From: Candidatus Taenariivivens baikalensis
GTDB taxonomy: Bacteria > Omnitrophota > Omnitrophia > Omnitrophales > Aquincolibacteriaceae
Assembly (NCBI GenBank): GCA_009691445.1
Contig: SICL01000024.1
Coordinates: forward strand, 1-35,884
DNA length: 35,884 nucleotides
Direction: 5' to 3'
This document shows positions 1 to 7,891 of the stretch, piece by piece (position 1 is the stretch's first letter; each line of letters starts with the position of its first letter). A model generated the notes under the pieces. That model had not been told where the DNA came from. It worked only from the letters and a program-made list of their open reading frames with translations, and ran no database searches. The translations under genes and the position numbers were made by a program.

Positions 1-2
1 CT

Positions 3-245
3 CAGTTACCCTCAGATCCACCCTCTCCACAAACCAAGAAACACAACCGAAAAGAAGGCAATGACTACGAATATGCTTTCAATCTCTTAAACCCAGAGGG
101 GACAATTCAAAAGCTACTAAAAGGGGACATCTTGACGAGCTACGAACACCCTGCTCTCGCTTGTCAAAGAAAAAAGGTTATGTTACTATTCCAACTCCAT
201 GAATCCACAAACAATATCATCGGCAAAGATGCTTGCAGATTTTAG
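3..245 (+). other. Open frame at window edge, doubtful C-terminal fragment
   Basis: One frame is open from the window edge to a TAG at 243-245 and would encode about 80 residues, running 47 bases into the next gene. I recognise no family, and the composition is not convincingly coding. The stretch contains GGGGACA words (around 98-105 and 123-129) like those in the palindromic repeats elsewhere, so it may simply be intergenic repeat remnant upstream of the promoter at 161-189. Confidence 0.15.
161..189 (+). promoter_or_regulatory. Probable sigma-70 promoter of the DUF1015-hflKC operon
   Basis: TTGTCA at 161-166 and TACTAT at 184-189 are separated by exactly 17 bases, with a TG extension at 181-182. 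Transcription should begin near 196, only about three bases before the ATG at 199, so the mRNA would be essentially leaderless. No Shine-Dalgarno sequence precedes that ATG at a useful distance, which fits. Confidence 0.6.
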
Positions 246-1530
246 GCCTTTTCAGGCCTGGCGTTATAATTTGGATCAGGTCAGAATCGATCAGGTCATT
301 GCTCCGCCCTACGATGTGATCTCGGGCGAAGAACAAAACGCTCTCTACGAACGCTCTCCTTTCAATTGTGTCCGCCTGATCCTTAATAAGGAAGAAGCCT
401 CGGATCAGGATCAAGCGAACCGTTATACTCGGGCCCGTGATTTTTTTCAGGACTGGAAAAAAAAAGGGATTTTGACCCAGGAATCCAGTCCCTGCTTCTA
501 TTATTACCGGCAGACCTTTAAGCACCCCTTGACCGGAGAAACCAAAGAACGTTCCGCGCTGCTCGGCCGTTTTAAGATAGAAGCATTTGAAAAGCAGATT
601 GTGATTCCTCACGAGAAAACCCTTTCCAAGCCGCGCGCCGATCGCCGCCGTCTTCTAGAAGCTACGCGCACCAATTTTTCTCCTGTGTTCGGCCTTTATG
701 AATATGATCACGGTCAGAACGAAGCGATTCACACGATTCTGCAGAAAGCGCCTCTTTTTGATACTACGGATGATCAAGGTGTGAAGCATGCAGTGTGGGT
801 CGTTGAGGATCCTCAAGTGATCGAAGGTATTCACCGCGGCATCAGTGCGCAGAAGGTTTACATTGCTGACGGACATCACCGTTATCAAACTTCTCTGGAA
901 TATGCCCAGGAGCAGCGAGCACTTCGCAAGGCTAAACCCGAGGAAGAACTGGATTCTGATTTTACGCTGATGGCACTTGTGCATTTTTATGATCCGGGGA
1001 TGCTGATTTTGCCCACGCACCGGATGATTCTTCCTTTTGACGGTTATAATCCCGCGAAGCTGGCGGAAGCTCTCAAGCCGATATTTCAGGTCGAAGCGCT
1101 TGAGTTTGATCAGATTCAAAAACGCTTAGCGCAAAGCGCGAAACAAGTTCAGATGGGACTGCAGTTTGAAAATGGAACCTCTTATCTTCTAACTTTTCAG
1201 GATCCTGCCGAAGCGCGAAGAAAAATGCCCGAAGGAAAAGCGGATCTGTGGTATGATCTCGATGTTGCGCTCGTCAGCCATTTAATTTTAGGATCGCTCT
1301 GGGGCATTCCGGAGTCTCAGTGGGAATCCACGATCCGATATACTCATTCCACCGCAGAGGCTTTGAAGCAGGTGAAGTCTAAGCAAGTTGCAGCCTCTTT
1401 TTTTCTTCGCGCACCGAAAGTGGAACTGCTCCGGGATATGGGGGCTCACAGAGAACTGATGCCGCAGAAATCGACTTATTTTTATCCCAAGCTCGCAAGC
1501 GGGCTTGTTTTCAACCAACACGAGAAATAA
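199..1530 (+). CDS. DUF1015 family protein
   Basis: The 443-residue product matches the DUF1015 family in length and sequence. It opens with the family's PFxAWRYN-type N-terminus and IAPPYDVIS (about residues 35-43), and carries the diagnostic ADGHHRYQT motif at residues 223-231. The family is widespread and often sits near serine-biosynthesis genes, but its biochemical role is not established, so no function is assigned. It is the first gene of an operon: hflK starts on the base after its stop codon. ATG 199 is preferred over the internal ATG at 229 because the promoter at 161-189 places the transcript start just before it. Confidence 0.85.
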   Translation: MNPQTISSAKMLADFRPFQAWRYNLDQVRIDQVIAPPYDVISGEEQNALYERSPFNCVRLILNKEEASDQDQANRYTRARDFFQDWKKKGILTQESSPCFYYYRQTFKHPLTGETKERSALLGRFKIEAFEKQIVIPHEKTLSKPRADRRRLLEATRTNFSPVFGLYEYDHGQNEAIHTILQKAPLFDTTDDQGVKHAVWVVEDPQVIEGIHRGISAQKVYIADGHHRYQTSLEYAQEQRALRKAKPEEELDSDFTLMALVHFYDPGMLILPTHRMILPFDGYNPAKLAEALKPIFQVEALEFDQIQKRLAQSAKQVQMGLQFENGTSYLLTFQDPAEARRKMPEGKADLWYDLDVALVSHLILGSLWGIPESQWESTIRYTHSTAEALKQVKSKQVAASFFLRAPKVELLRDMGAHRELMPQKSTYFYPKLASGLVFNQHEK

Positions 1531-2565
1531 ATGGAATTTAATCTTCCACCACGCGGCGGCAAGCACAGTCAGTCTTTTCCCAAGTTTCAACCCCGTCATT
1601 GGCTGATTCTTATCGTCCTCGGGCTGTTACTTACGGGCGTTGAGAGTTTCTTCTATCAAGTGGATCAGGATGAAGCCGGTGTTGTTCAGCGATTTGGGCA
1701 GTATGTCCGTACCACTCCTCCGGGTCTGCACATGAAGCTTCCGTTTGGAATCGAAAGTGTCTCATTGATCAAAGTGACTCATATTTTTAAGGAAGAATTT
1801 GGATTTCGCACTGTTTCAGCAGGCATAAGAACTGCATACGAAGGCCGTGATGAATCCGTCATGAACGGACGCTCGGATCCTTTTCTTCAGGAATCGCTCA
1901 TGCTGACGGGTGACCTTAATTCGGCGGCCGTGGAATGGATTGTCCAGTACAAGATTCATGATCCAGTGAAATATACTTTTAATATCCGGGACGCGCGCGA
2001 AACTTTGCGCAATATTTCGGAAGCCGTGATGCGCCTTGTGGTGGGCGATCATACGATCAGTGAAGTCCTCACCAGCGGCCGCGAAGATATTCAGCGGGAA
2101 ACCAAAGCTAAGCTTCAGCAGATTCTCGACAGTTATGATTCCGGAATTTCCATCGGCAATGTGATTCTTCAAGAAGTCACGCCGCCCAATGAAGTTAAAC
2201 CCTCCTTTAATGAAGTTAATGAAGCGCGTCAGGAGAAAGAGAAGCTTGTGAACCAGGCTTGGGCCGAATACAACCGCATTATTCCCAAAGCCAAGGGAGA
2301 AGCCGAGCAGACAATCCGCAATGCCGAAGGTTATGCGCTTGAGCGTATCAATCAGGCCAAAGGAGACGCGGAACGTTTCGCTTTGACCTGGGAGGCGTAT
2401 CAAAAATTTCCGCAGGTCACGCGCCGCCGTCTCTACCTTGAAATGGCTGAAAAAGTATTTCCCAATTTAAAAGACAAACTCTTGCTCGACCAAAGTCAGC
2501 AGGGTATTTTGCCGCTTCTTAATCTGAATCCTCCGGGGCAGGATAAAAAGGAAGGGGAATTATGA
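1531..2565 (+). CDS. hflK: HflK, SPFH-family modulator of FtsH protease
   Basis: The 344-residue protein has a short polar N-terminus, one membrane segment at about residues 23-42, then a stomatin/prohibitin (SPFH) domain beginning with the typical VDQDEAGVVQRFG. A charged Ala/Glu-rich coiled coil follows (about 235-285), containing QAKGDAERF. In studied bacteria HflK and HflC form a large periplasm-facing assembly that surrounds the membrane protease FtsH and limits its access to substrates. The ATG directly follows the DUF1015 TAA, and hflC overlaps the end by four bases (ATGA), so the three are very likely co-translated. The N-terminal cytoplasmic tail is short compared with the Gly-rich tail of the E. 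coli protein. Confidence 0.93.
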   Translation: MEFNLPPRGGKHSQSFPKFQPRHWLILIVLGLLLTGVESFFYQVDQDEAGVVQRFGQYVRTTPPGLHMKLPFGIESVSLIKVTHIFKEEFGFRTVSAGIRTAYEGRDESVMNGRSDPFLQESLMLTGDLNSAAVEWIVQYKIHDPVKYTFNIRDARETLRNISEAVMRLVVGDHTISEVLTSGREDIQRETKAKLQQILDSYDSGISIGNVILQEVTPPNEVKPSFNEVNEARQEKEKLVNQAWAEYNRIIPKAKGEAEQTIRNAEGYALERINQAKGDAERFALTWEAYQKFPQVTRRRLYLEMAEKVFPNLKDKLLLDQSQQGILPLLNLNPPGQDKKEGEL

Positions 2566-3506
2566 AGCAGGGTCTGCTAGCGCTCCTCATTATTTTTTTT
2601 GCGGCAACGGGGATTCTGGTTTTAAATAGCGCCTATATTGTGGATCAAGCTCAGCAGGCCGTGGTCACTCAGTTTGGAGAACCTCTTGGCGGCCCTGTGA
2701 TCGAACCCGGCCTTCACTGGAAGACGCCTTTTATGCAGCTTGTCACTACATTCGAAAAAAGAATTCTGGAATGGGACGGCTATCCTTCCGAAGTTCCGAC
2801 ACGGGACAAAAAATTTATCTGGGTGGATGTGACCGGCCGCTGGCGCATTCAGGATCCGCTGAAGTTTTTTCAGACGATGCATAATGAACGCAATGCCCAG
2901 TCGCGTCTTGATGATGTGATGGACGGGATCACGCGGAATTTTGTGACTCAGTACAATCTTACAGAACTCGTGCGTAACACCAACCGGATTCGGGAGGTGG
3001 AGAAAGACGCCGAAGATATTTCTAACGATACGGAATACGATAAAATTATTGTGGGACGTAATGAAATCACGCGCAAGATTCTGGAGGAAGCCCAGGGCGT
3101 GGTCAAAGAATATGGCATTGAGCTTATTGATCTGCGCATCAAGCGCATTAATTATATTCCTTCGGTCCAGCTGAAGGTTTTTGACCGGATGATTTCTGAG
3201 CGTAAACGCGCGGCCGAAGAGCTTCGCTCTGAAGGACAGGGAATCCGCGCCGAGATCGAAGGAAAACGCGAGAAAGAACTGAAGCGGATTACTTCCGAGG
3301 CGTACCATAAAGCTCAAAAACTCAAAGGCCAGGCGGATGCCGATGCCACACGCATTTATGGCGAGGTTTATTCCAAGGATCCGGATTTTTACGCTTTTAT
3401 GAGCACGCTTGAGAAATATCCTTCTGCGCTTCAGGGCGCCCGTCTTGTCCTGAGCACGCAGAATGATTTCCTGAAATACCTTAAAGATGTCGACAAGAAG
3501 TCATAA
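2562..3506 (+). CDS. hflC: HflC, SPFH-family partner of HflK
   Basis: The 314-residue protein has an N-terminal membrane segment (about residues 4-24), then VDQAQQAVVTQFGEP, the classic HflC entry into the SPFH domain. The RDKKFIWVDVTGRWRIQDP region and the C-terminal helix with SEAYHKAQKLKGQADADA are also typical. A strong AAGGAAGGGG ribosome binding site lies at 2549-2558 and the start overlaps the hflK stop. It should assemble with HflK around FtsH. The gene is followed by an inverted repeat array instead of another operon gene. Confidence 0.94.
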   Translation: MKQGLLALLIIFFAATGILVLNSAYIVDQAQQAVVTQFGEPLGGPVIEPGLHWKTPFMQLVTTFEKRILEWDGYPSEVPTRDKKFIWVDVTGRWRIQDPLKFFQTMHNERNAQSRLDDVMDGITRNFVTQYNLTELVRNTNRIREVEKDAEDISNDTEYDKIIVGRNEITRKILEEAQGVVKEYGIELIDLRIKRINYIPSVQLKVFDRMISERKRAAEELRSEGQGIRAEIEGKREKELKRITSEAYHKAQKLKGQADADATRIYGEVYSKDPDFYAFMSTLEKYPSALQGARLVLSTQNDFLKYLKDVDKKS

Positions 3507-3659
3507 GACAAACTCCAAATTCCAAGCATCAAATTCGCCGCCACAATTCGCCGGACGGATCCGTCCTCTGGCGGACAAATAAATCCCAAATTTAAAATTC
3601 CAAACATAAAACGAACTTTTGGAGTTTGGAAATTGTAATTTGTTTGGAGCTTGGAATTT
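3507..3659. repeat. Inverted word array with nested GGACGGATCCGTCC element
   Basis: The left side reads AAACTCCAAATTCCAAGC and the right side carries the same words inverted (TTTTGGAGTTTGG, then GGAGCTTGGAATTT at 3646-3659). Nested within, 3538-3576 is a 39-base palindromic element containing GGACGGATCCGTCC. It matches 37 of 39 positions of 19956-19994, which lies inside a protein gene. The array fills the hflC-pabB gap and its right arm supplies the GGAG before pabB. Confidence 0.85.
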
Positions 3660-5198
3660 ATGCAGCTGATTCGTTCTTACCACTCTCCCCTCGAACCCTT
3701 CGAAGTTTATAAACGGCTTTCTCGCTGTTCGCCGGTTTCTTTTTTTCTCGACAGCCCGGCTTATCAGGCCCCGGATCAGTGCTATTCCTATATGGGTGCG
3801 AATCCATTTCTAGAACTGCGACTGGAGAAGAATAAAATTTATCTCAGCGGGGAGAAGCGGGGTGTTTATCCTGCCTCGGATCTTTTCAAGATCATTCGTA
3901 AGTTGCTTACCGCCTACTGCTTACTGCCTACTTTCAAAGTGCCCTTCTTCACCGGCGGGATGGTGGGATATTTTTCTTATGAAGCGGTGACATTATTTGA
4001 AAAAATCAGGTTACGTAAAAGGGGGCAGTCGAAAGGAGGGGCGATTCCCTTAGTTTACTTCGCATTTTACCGCGATTTGATCGTGTATGATCACAAGCGA
4101 AAACATTATTGGATAGTGGGGAATGTTGAATTTCCCCTCACCCCAACCCTCTCCCAGTTCGCCAAAAAACGGACGGATTCATCCTCTGGCGTAAGGGAGA
4201 AGGGGAAAGATCAAGATTCCCTCCCCTCTCAGGGAAGAGGGCAGGGTGAGGGGGTCTTACACCTCCATCCCGAGATTTCTCAGCAGCAATTTGAAACCAT
4301 GGTTCGCAAAGCTAAAAAATATATTGCCGCGGGAGACATTTACCAAGCGAATTTATCCCAGAGATTTTTCTTCGATTATTCTGGAGATCTCCTGGAGCTC
4401 TACGGGAAACTCCGGACGATTAATCCCTCACCCTTTTCCTGTTTTCTGAAGATTCGGGATACGGCGATTGTCTCAAGTTCTCCTGAGCGTTTGATTCAAA
4501 AGCGCGGGCGGCTTTGCGAAACGCGGCCCCTTGCCGGAACCCGGGCGGCGCCGAGAAAAAAATCTCGTGGAAACGCAGTAAAACGTGATCTTTTGGGAAA
4601 TGAAAAAGAACGAGCGGAACATATTATGCTCGTGGATCTGGAACGCAATGATCTAGGACGCGTTTGTGATTATAAGTCCGTCCGAGTGGAAGAAATGATG
4701 GTCACGGAACGTTATTCGCATGTCATGCATATTGTCTCCAAGATTACGGGGCGGCTGCAAAAAAGAAAAGACGGCCTGGATTTGATCAAGGCGATGTTTC
4801 CTGGAGGGACGATCACGGGGTGTCCGAAGATTCGCTGTATGGAAATCATTGATGAGCTTGAGAAAAGCGCGCGCGGGCTTTACACGGGTTCGATTGGTTA
4901 TATGGATTTCAAAGGTGATCTGGATTTAAATATTGTGATTCGAACGCTTGTGCTTCAGAAGAAGAAAGGATGGCTTCAGGTTGGCGCGGGCATTGTCCAC
5001 GATTCGGATCCCGCCAAAGAATATGAAGAAACTCTTCATAAGGGAGAGGCTCTCGTAGAAGCGCTTGCGTTAGTTACAGGGACGGTTCTTCCCAACCCGT
5101 TATTGCATAAACAGTTACAACAGACTCGTCCCTTTTTGAGAAAATCGCAGAAAATTTGTTTGTTGAACGTCAAGAATCAGGGGACGGTTCTATCGTAA
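3660..5198 (+). CDS. pabB: PabB, aminodeoxychorismate synthase component I
   Basis: This chorismate-binding enzyme makes 4-amino-4-deoxychorismate for p-aminobenzoate and folate. Diagnostic segments are AAGDIYQANLSQRF, SSSPERL, ETRPLAGTR, DLERNDLGRVC, PGGTITGCPKIR and the final VGAGIVHDSDPAKEYEET. The catalytic C-terminal half is complete. ATG 3660 is preferred over TTG 3651 because GGAG at 3646-3649 is ten bases upstream. The gene is swollen by in-frame repeats: an LLTAYCLLPTF-type segment at about 3898-3938, a 121-base CCCTCACCC element at 4134-4254 (about 40 residues between the N-terminal and catalytic regions), and a tail of about 35 residues from repeat DNA after 5079. No pabA glutaminase is present in the window. 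Confidence 0.9.
   Translation: MQLIRSYHSPLEPFEVYKRLSRCSPVSFFLDSPAYQAPDQCYSYMGANPFLELRLEKNKIYLSGEKRGVYPASDLFKIIRKLLTAYCLLPTFKVPFFTGGMVGYFSYEAVTLFEKIRLRKRGQSKGGAIPLVYFAFYRDLIVYDHKRKHYWIVGNVEFPLTPTLSQFAKKRTDSSSGVREKGKDQDSLPSQGRGQGEGVLHLHPEISQQQFETMVRKAKKYIAAGDIYQANLSQRFFFDYSGDLLELYGKLRTINPSPFSCFLKIRDTAIVSSSPERLIQKRGRLCETRPLAGTRAAPRKKSRGNAVKRDLLGNEKERAEHIMLVDLERNDLGRVCDYKSVRVEEMMVTERYSHVMHIVSKITGRLQKRKDGLDLIKAMFPGGTITGCPKIRCMEIIDELEKSARGLYTGSIGYMDFKGDLDLNIVIRTLVLQKKKGWLQVGAGIVHDSDPAKEYEETLHKGEALVEALALVTGTVLPNPLLHKQLQQTRPFLRKSQKICLLNVKNQGTVLS
3898..3938 (+). repeat. In-frame CTGCTTACTGCC word repeat in pabB
   Basis: The segment TTGCTTACCGCCTACTGCTTACTGCC is built from the same words as the inverted array at 30111-30180. 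It encodes about 12 residues between the N-terminal strands of PabB without breaking the frame. Confidence 0.6.
4134..4254. repeat. CCCCTCACCC...GGGTGAGGGG palindromic element with nested repeat, inside pabB
   Basis: The left arm at 4134-4155 (CCCCTCACCCCAACCCTCTC) is mirrored by the right arm at about 4235-4254 (AGAGGGCAGGGTGAGGGG). Nested at 4157-4191 is a degenerate copy of the GGACGGATCCGTCC family. The whole thing is translated in frame as a Ser/Gly/Arg-rich linker in PabB. Confidence 0.85.
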
Positions 5199-5238
5199 CT
5201 ATTTCACAGATATTCAGTTAGGAGGAACCGTCCCTGAT
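5079..5238. repeat. GGGACGGTTC inverted repeat spanning the pabB end and pabC start
   Basis: GGGACGGTTCTT at 5079-5090, ATCAGGGGACGGTTC near 5176-5190 and GGAACCGTCCCTGAT at 5224-5238 belong to one family, also present at 18756-18854. The last two copies face each other across the pabB stop codon. The distal arm overlaps the pabC Shine-Dalgarno sequence and the first base of its ATG region. Confidence 0.75.
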
Positions 5239-6175
5239 GTCTAGATTTTTTGTTTATCAAAAAGGCCGAAGAGTGACAGGCGAAATAGCTGCAGCCTTCC
5301 TCCAATCCGGAGAAGGTCTCGGAGTCTTTGAAAGTCTGCGTACTTATGGCGATCATATTTTCCGTGAAGCTGAACATCTGAATCGGTTTCAGGAATCGAT
5401 TCAGAGTATCCAGTACCCTTATCCTGTCAAAACGCAGGAGCTTCAAAAAGAGCTTCATTTGGCTTTGTGGGCTTATAGGGACAGGACTCAGGTAAGCGTA
5501 AGAGATGGAGCGCGTGTGCTTGATAATGTTCAAACATCGGTAGCTTTTATGTCTAAGCCGATGAGACCTGCCCCTCATCGAGCGCAGGATTTATTTCTTC
5601 GTCTCAGCCTCTGGCAGGATCAGCTTTTTGTGTTGGTGGGTGAGCGCCAACATCCCAAGTGTCTTTATGAGGCGGGTGTCTGCTTAAAAACTTCGCCGGT
5701 CCGCCGCACTCACACCAACGCCCAGTCCTCTCAAGTGAAAACCTCTGCGTATCACAATGCATTTCTGGCAAGTCTGGAAGTGAAGCCTGAGGACGCGTAC
5801 GAATGGGTTTTTCTTGATCGCAATGGATATGTCACGGAGGTAAGAACGGGAAACTTTTTTATGGTGAAGCGCGGACGGCTTTTGACACCGCCGAAGGACG
5901 GAATCTTGAATGGTGTGACCCGAGGGGTTGTGATAGAATGCGCCTTCCGAAACCGCTTGGAAGTAGTGGAAACGCTGCTCACACGTCATGATATCTATAA
6001 TGCGGACGAGGCCTTCCTCACTAATACTTCTTGGGAAATTCTGCCGGCAGCTCAGCTGGACGGCAGAACCATCGGAGAAAAAATTCCGGGTCCTGTGACT
6101 TTAAAACTGCAAAAAACATTTAAGCAGATCGTTAGGAAAGAACAGGGAAGAATAAGGAAGAATACGGAAGAATAA
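5237..6175 (+). CDS. pabC: Class IV PLP aminotransferase fold, probable PabC aminodeoxychorismate lyase
   Basis: The 312-residue product has the fold-type IV PLP signature. GVFESLRTYG occupies the N-terminal domain, the probable Schiff-base lysine is K168 in QVKTSAYHN, and the VTEVRTGNFF segment holds E201. LLTPPKDGILNGVTRG follows near the C-terminus. Position directly after pabB favours 4-amino-4-deoxychorismate lyase (PABA formation), although branched-chain or D-amino-acid transaminases share this fold. GGAGG at 5221-5225 precedes the ATG by eleven bases and lies in a palindromic repeat. About 35 extra residues (roughly 82-118) appear between the two domains. The C-terminal tail GRIRKNTEE comes from a GGAAGAATAA word array. 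Confidence 0.75.
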   Translation: MSRFFVYQKGRRVTGEIAAAFLQSGEGLGVFESLRTYGDHIFREAEHLNRFQESIQSIQYPYPVKTQELQKELHLALWAYRDRTQVSVRDGARVLDNVQTSVAFMSKPMRPAPHRAQDLFLRLSLWQDQLFVLVGERQHPKCLYEAGVCLKTSPVRRTHTNAQSSQVKTSAYHNAFLASLEVKPEDAYEWVFLDRNGYVTEVRTGNFFMVKRGRLLTPPKDGILNGVTRGVVIECAFRNRLEVVETLLTRHDIYNADEAFLTNTSWEILPAAQLDGRTIGEKIPGPVTLKLQKTFKQIVRKEQGRIRKNTEE

Positions 6176-6216
6176 GGAAAGACAAATCGATTCTTTTGTC
6201 CCTCTTCTTCCCTCTG
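6134..6216. repeat. Purine-rich word array between pabC and purH
   Basis: GGGAAGAATAAGGAAGAATA words are followed by CTTTTGTCCCTCTTCTTCCCTC, an imperfect inverted counterpart. The architecture matches the other inverted word arrays. The left arm encodes the pabC C-terminal tail and stop. Confidence 0.5.
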
Positions 6217-6223
6217 AGAGTTA

Positions 6224-7813
6224 ATGATGAAACCCGTCAAAATTAAACGCGCCCTGATCAGTGTCTCGGATAAAACGAATCTCGTTCCTTTCGCCCGCAG
6301 CCTTCACGAATGGAAAGTAGAAATCATTTCCACGGGAGGAACCTTCGAAGCCCTCAAGCAGGCGGGGATTCCTGTGACCGCGATTGATCAGGTGACAGGA
6401 TTCCCAGAAATGCTGGAGGGGCGAGTGAAGACCCTGCATCCTAAAATCCACGGAGGCCTTCTTTTCCGGCGTGACAAGCCCGCTCACGTGAAGGAAGCCC
6501 GCAAACACGGGATTGAACCGATTGATATGGTTGTGGTGAATTTATATCCTTTTGAAAAAGTGACGCAAAATCCCGACGTGAAGTTTGAGACCGCGATTGA
6601 AAATATTGATATCGGCGGGCCGTCCATGCTGCGCTCTGCCGCCAAGAATTTTGACGCCGTGACGGTGATTTGTGATTCGGCGGATTATCTCGAAGTGGCG
6701 GAAGAAATGAAAAAGCATCGCGGCGCTGTTTCCGGAGAGACCCGGAAGCGTTTTGCATTTAAAGTCTTTGAGCGGACTTCAAGTTATGACCGTGCTATTT
6801 TTGAATTTTTCTCAAAGACGTCCGGTGAGACCCCCTCTGTAAAAACGTCTGAGACACTTCCGACTGAATTAAAGATCGAAGTCATCAAAGACAGGGATCT
6901 TCGGTACGGTGAGAATCCGCATCAACGTGCGGCACTTTATCTCCCCAAACCTCCGCAGTCGGTTTGGAGGTTTGAACAGCTTCACGGCAAAGAGCTTTCC
7001 TATAATAATTTTATGGATATTGAAGCTGCGATGGATGTGGTGAAGGAATTCTCCGGTCCGGCCGCGTGTGTGATTAAACATAATAATCCCTGTGGAATTG
7101 CCGAAGATAAGTCGCTTGCCAAGGCCGTGGAACTTGCCATCGCGAGCGATTCTCTTTCTGCGTTCGGCGGTATTCTTGGAATCAATCAGCCTTGCGATGA
7201 AAAGATCGCCGGGATCGCGCTGAAAAATCTTCCCTTCTTTGAAGTGTTCGTGGCGCCTTCTTATACCAAGCAAGCCCTTGAGATGCTTCAGGTAAGAAAG
7301 AATCTGCGAATTATCGCTACGGGAAAAATAAGTGAGTATCTTCCTTATGATCTTCGCTTCATGAAAAGCGGCGTGCTGGTTCAGGATAAAGATCCTTCGC
7401 TCGACGTTCGTGCCACGGATTTAAAAAAGAATCTGAAGGTCGTCACCCGGAAAAAACTGAAGCTGGCGGAAATCGAAGAACTCCTGTTTGCCTTTAAGTG
7501 TGTGAAGGTCGTGAAGTCGAACGCGATTGTTCTTACTCAAGGACGGCAAACGGTGGGAATTGGCGCGGGACAAATGTCGCGTGTGGATTCGGTTGAAATC
7601 GCGTGCCGCAAGGCCGGAGATAAAACGAAGGGCGCCTTACTTGCGAGCGACGCCTTTTTCCCGATGCCGGACTCGATTGAAACAGCTCACAAGCACGGGA
7701 TTCGTTCGATTATTCAGCCCGGCGGCTCCATCAAAGATCCTGAAGTTATTGCTGCCTGTGATCAGTACGGCATCGCGATGATTTTGACCGGCGAGAGACA
7801 CTTTAAACATTAA
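6224..7813 (+). CDS. purH: PurH, AICAR transformylase / IMP cyclohydrolase
   Basis: This 529-residue bifunctional enzyme catalyses the last two steps of purine synthesis, using 10-formyl-tetrahydrofolate and then closing the ring to IMP. The N-terminal cyclohydrolase (MGS-like) domain shows ALISVSDKTNL, STGGTFEAL and GRVKTLHPKIHGGLLFRR. The transformylase domain shows RYGENPHQRAALY, KHNNPCGIAE, SDSLSAFGGI and the closing GERHFKH. Length is typical, and unlike its neighbours I see no repeat insertion in it. ATG 6224 or the adjacent ATG 6227 could be used. It lies between the PABA genes and folC, consistent with a folate-linked cluster. Confidence 0.96.
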   Translation: MMKPVKIKRALISVSDKTNLVPFARSLHEWKVEIISTGGTFEALKQAGIPVTAIDQVTGFPEMLEGRVKTLHPKIHGGLLFRRDKPAHVKEARKHGIEPIDMVVVNLYPFEKVTQNPDVKFETAIENIDIGGPSMLRSAAKNFDAVTVICDSADYLEVAEEMKKHRGAVSGETRKRFAFKVFERTSSYDRAIFEFFSKTSGETPSVKTSETLPTELKIEVIKDRDLRYGENPHQRAALYLPKPPQSVWRFEQLHGKELSYNNFMDIEAAMDVVKEFSGPAACVIKHNNPCGIAEDKSLAKAVELAIASDSLSAFGGILGINQPCDEKIAGIALKNLPFFEVFVAPSYTKQALEMLQVRKNLRIIATGKISEYLPYDLRFMKSGVLVQDKDPSLDVRATDLKKNLKVVTRKKLKLAEIEELLFAFKCVKVVKSNAIVLTQGRQTVGIGAGQMSRVDSVEIACRKAGDKTKGALLASDAFFPMPDSIETAHKHGIRSIIQPGGSIKDPEVIAACDQYGIAMILTGERHFKH

Positions 7814-7887
7814 AAAATAGTCCATAGTCGACAGACCATAGTTCACAGAAAAAACTTTCATAACTATGGACTATGGACCGTAGGCTA
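7814..7887. repeat. Inverted word array (AGTCCATAGTC family) between purH and folC
   Basis: TAGTCCATAGTCGACAGACC is followed after about 30 bases by AACTATGGACTATGGACCGT, its inverted form. The same words reappear in frame in the secreted protein gene at 26772-26882 and 27484-27572. It occupies the entire gap and ends just before the folC start. Confidence 0.85.
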
Positions 7888-7891
7888 GAGT

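Noticed and set aside
3..245. Remnant of an upstream protein gene or transposase
   Set aside because: No motif of any family is visible, and it overlaps a good promoter and the next gene; kept only as a doubtful open frame.
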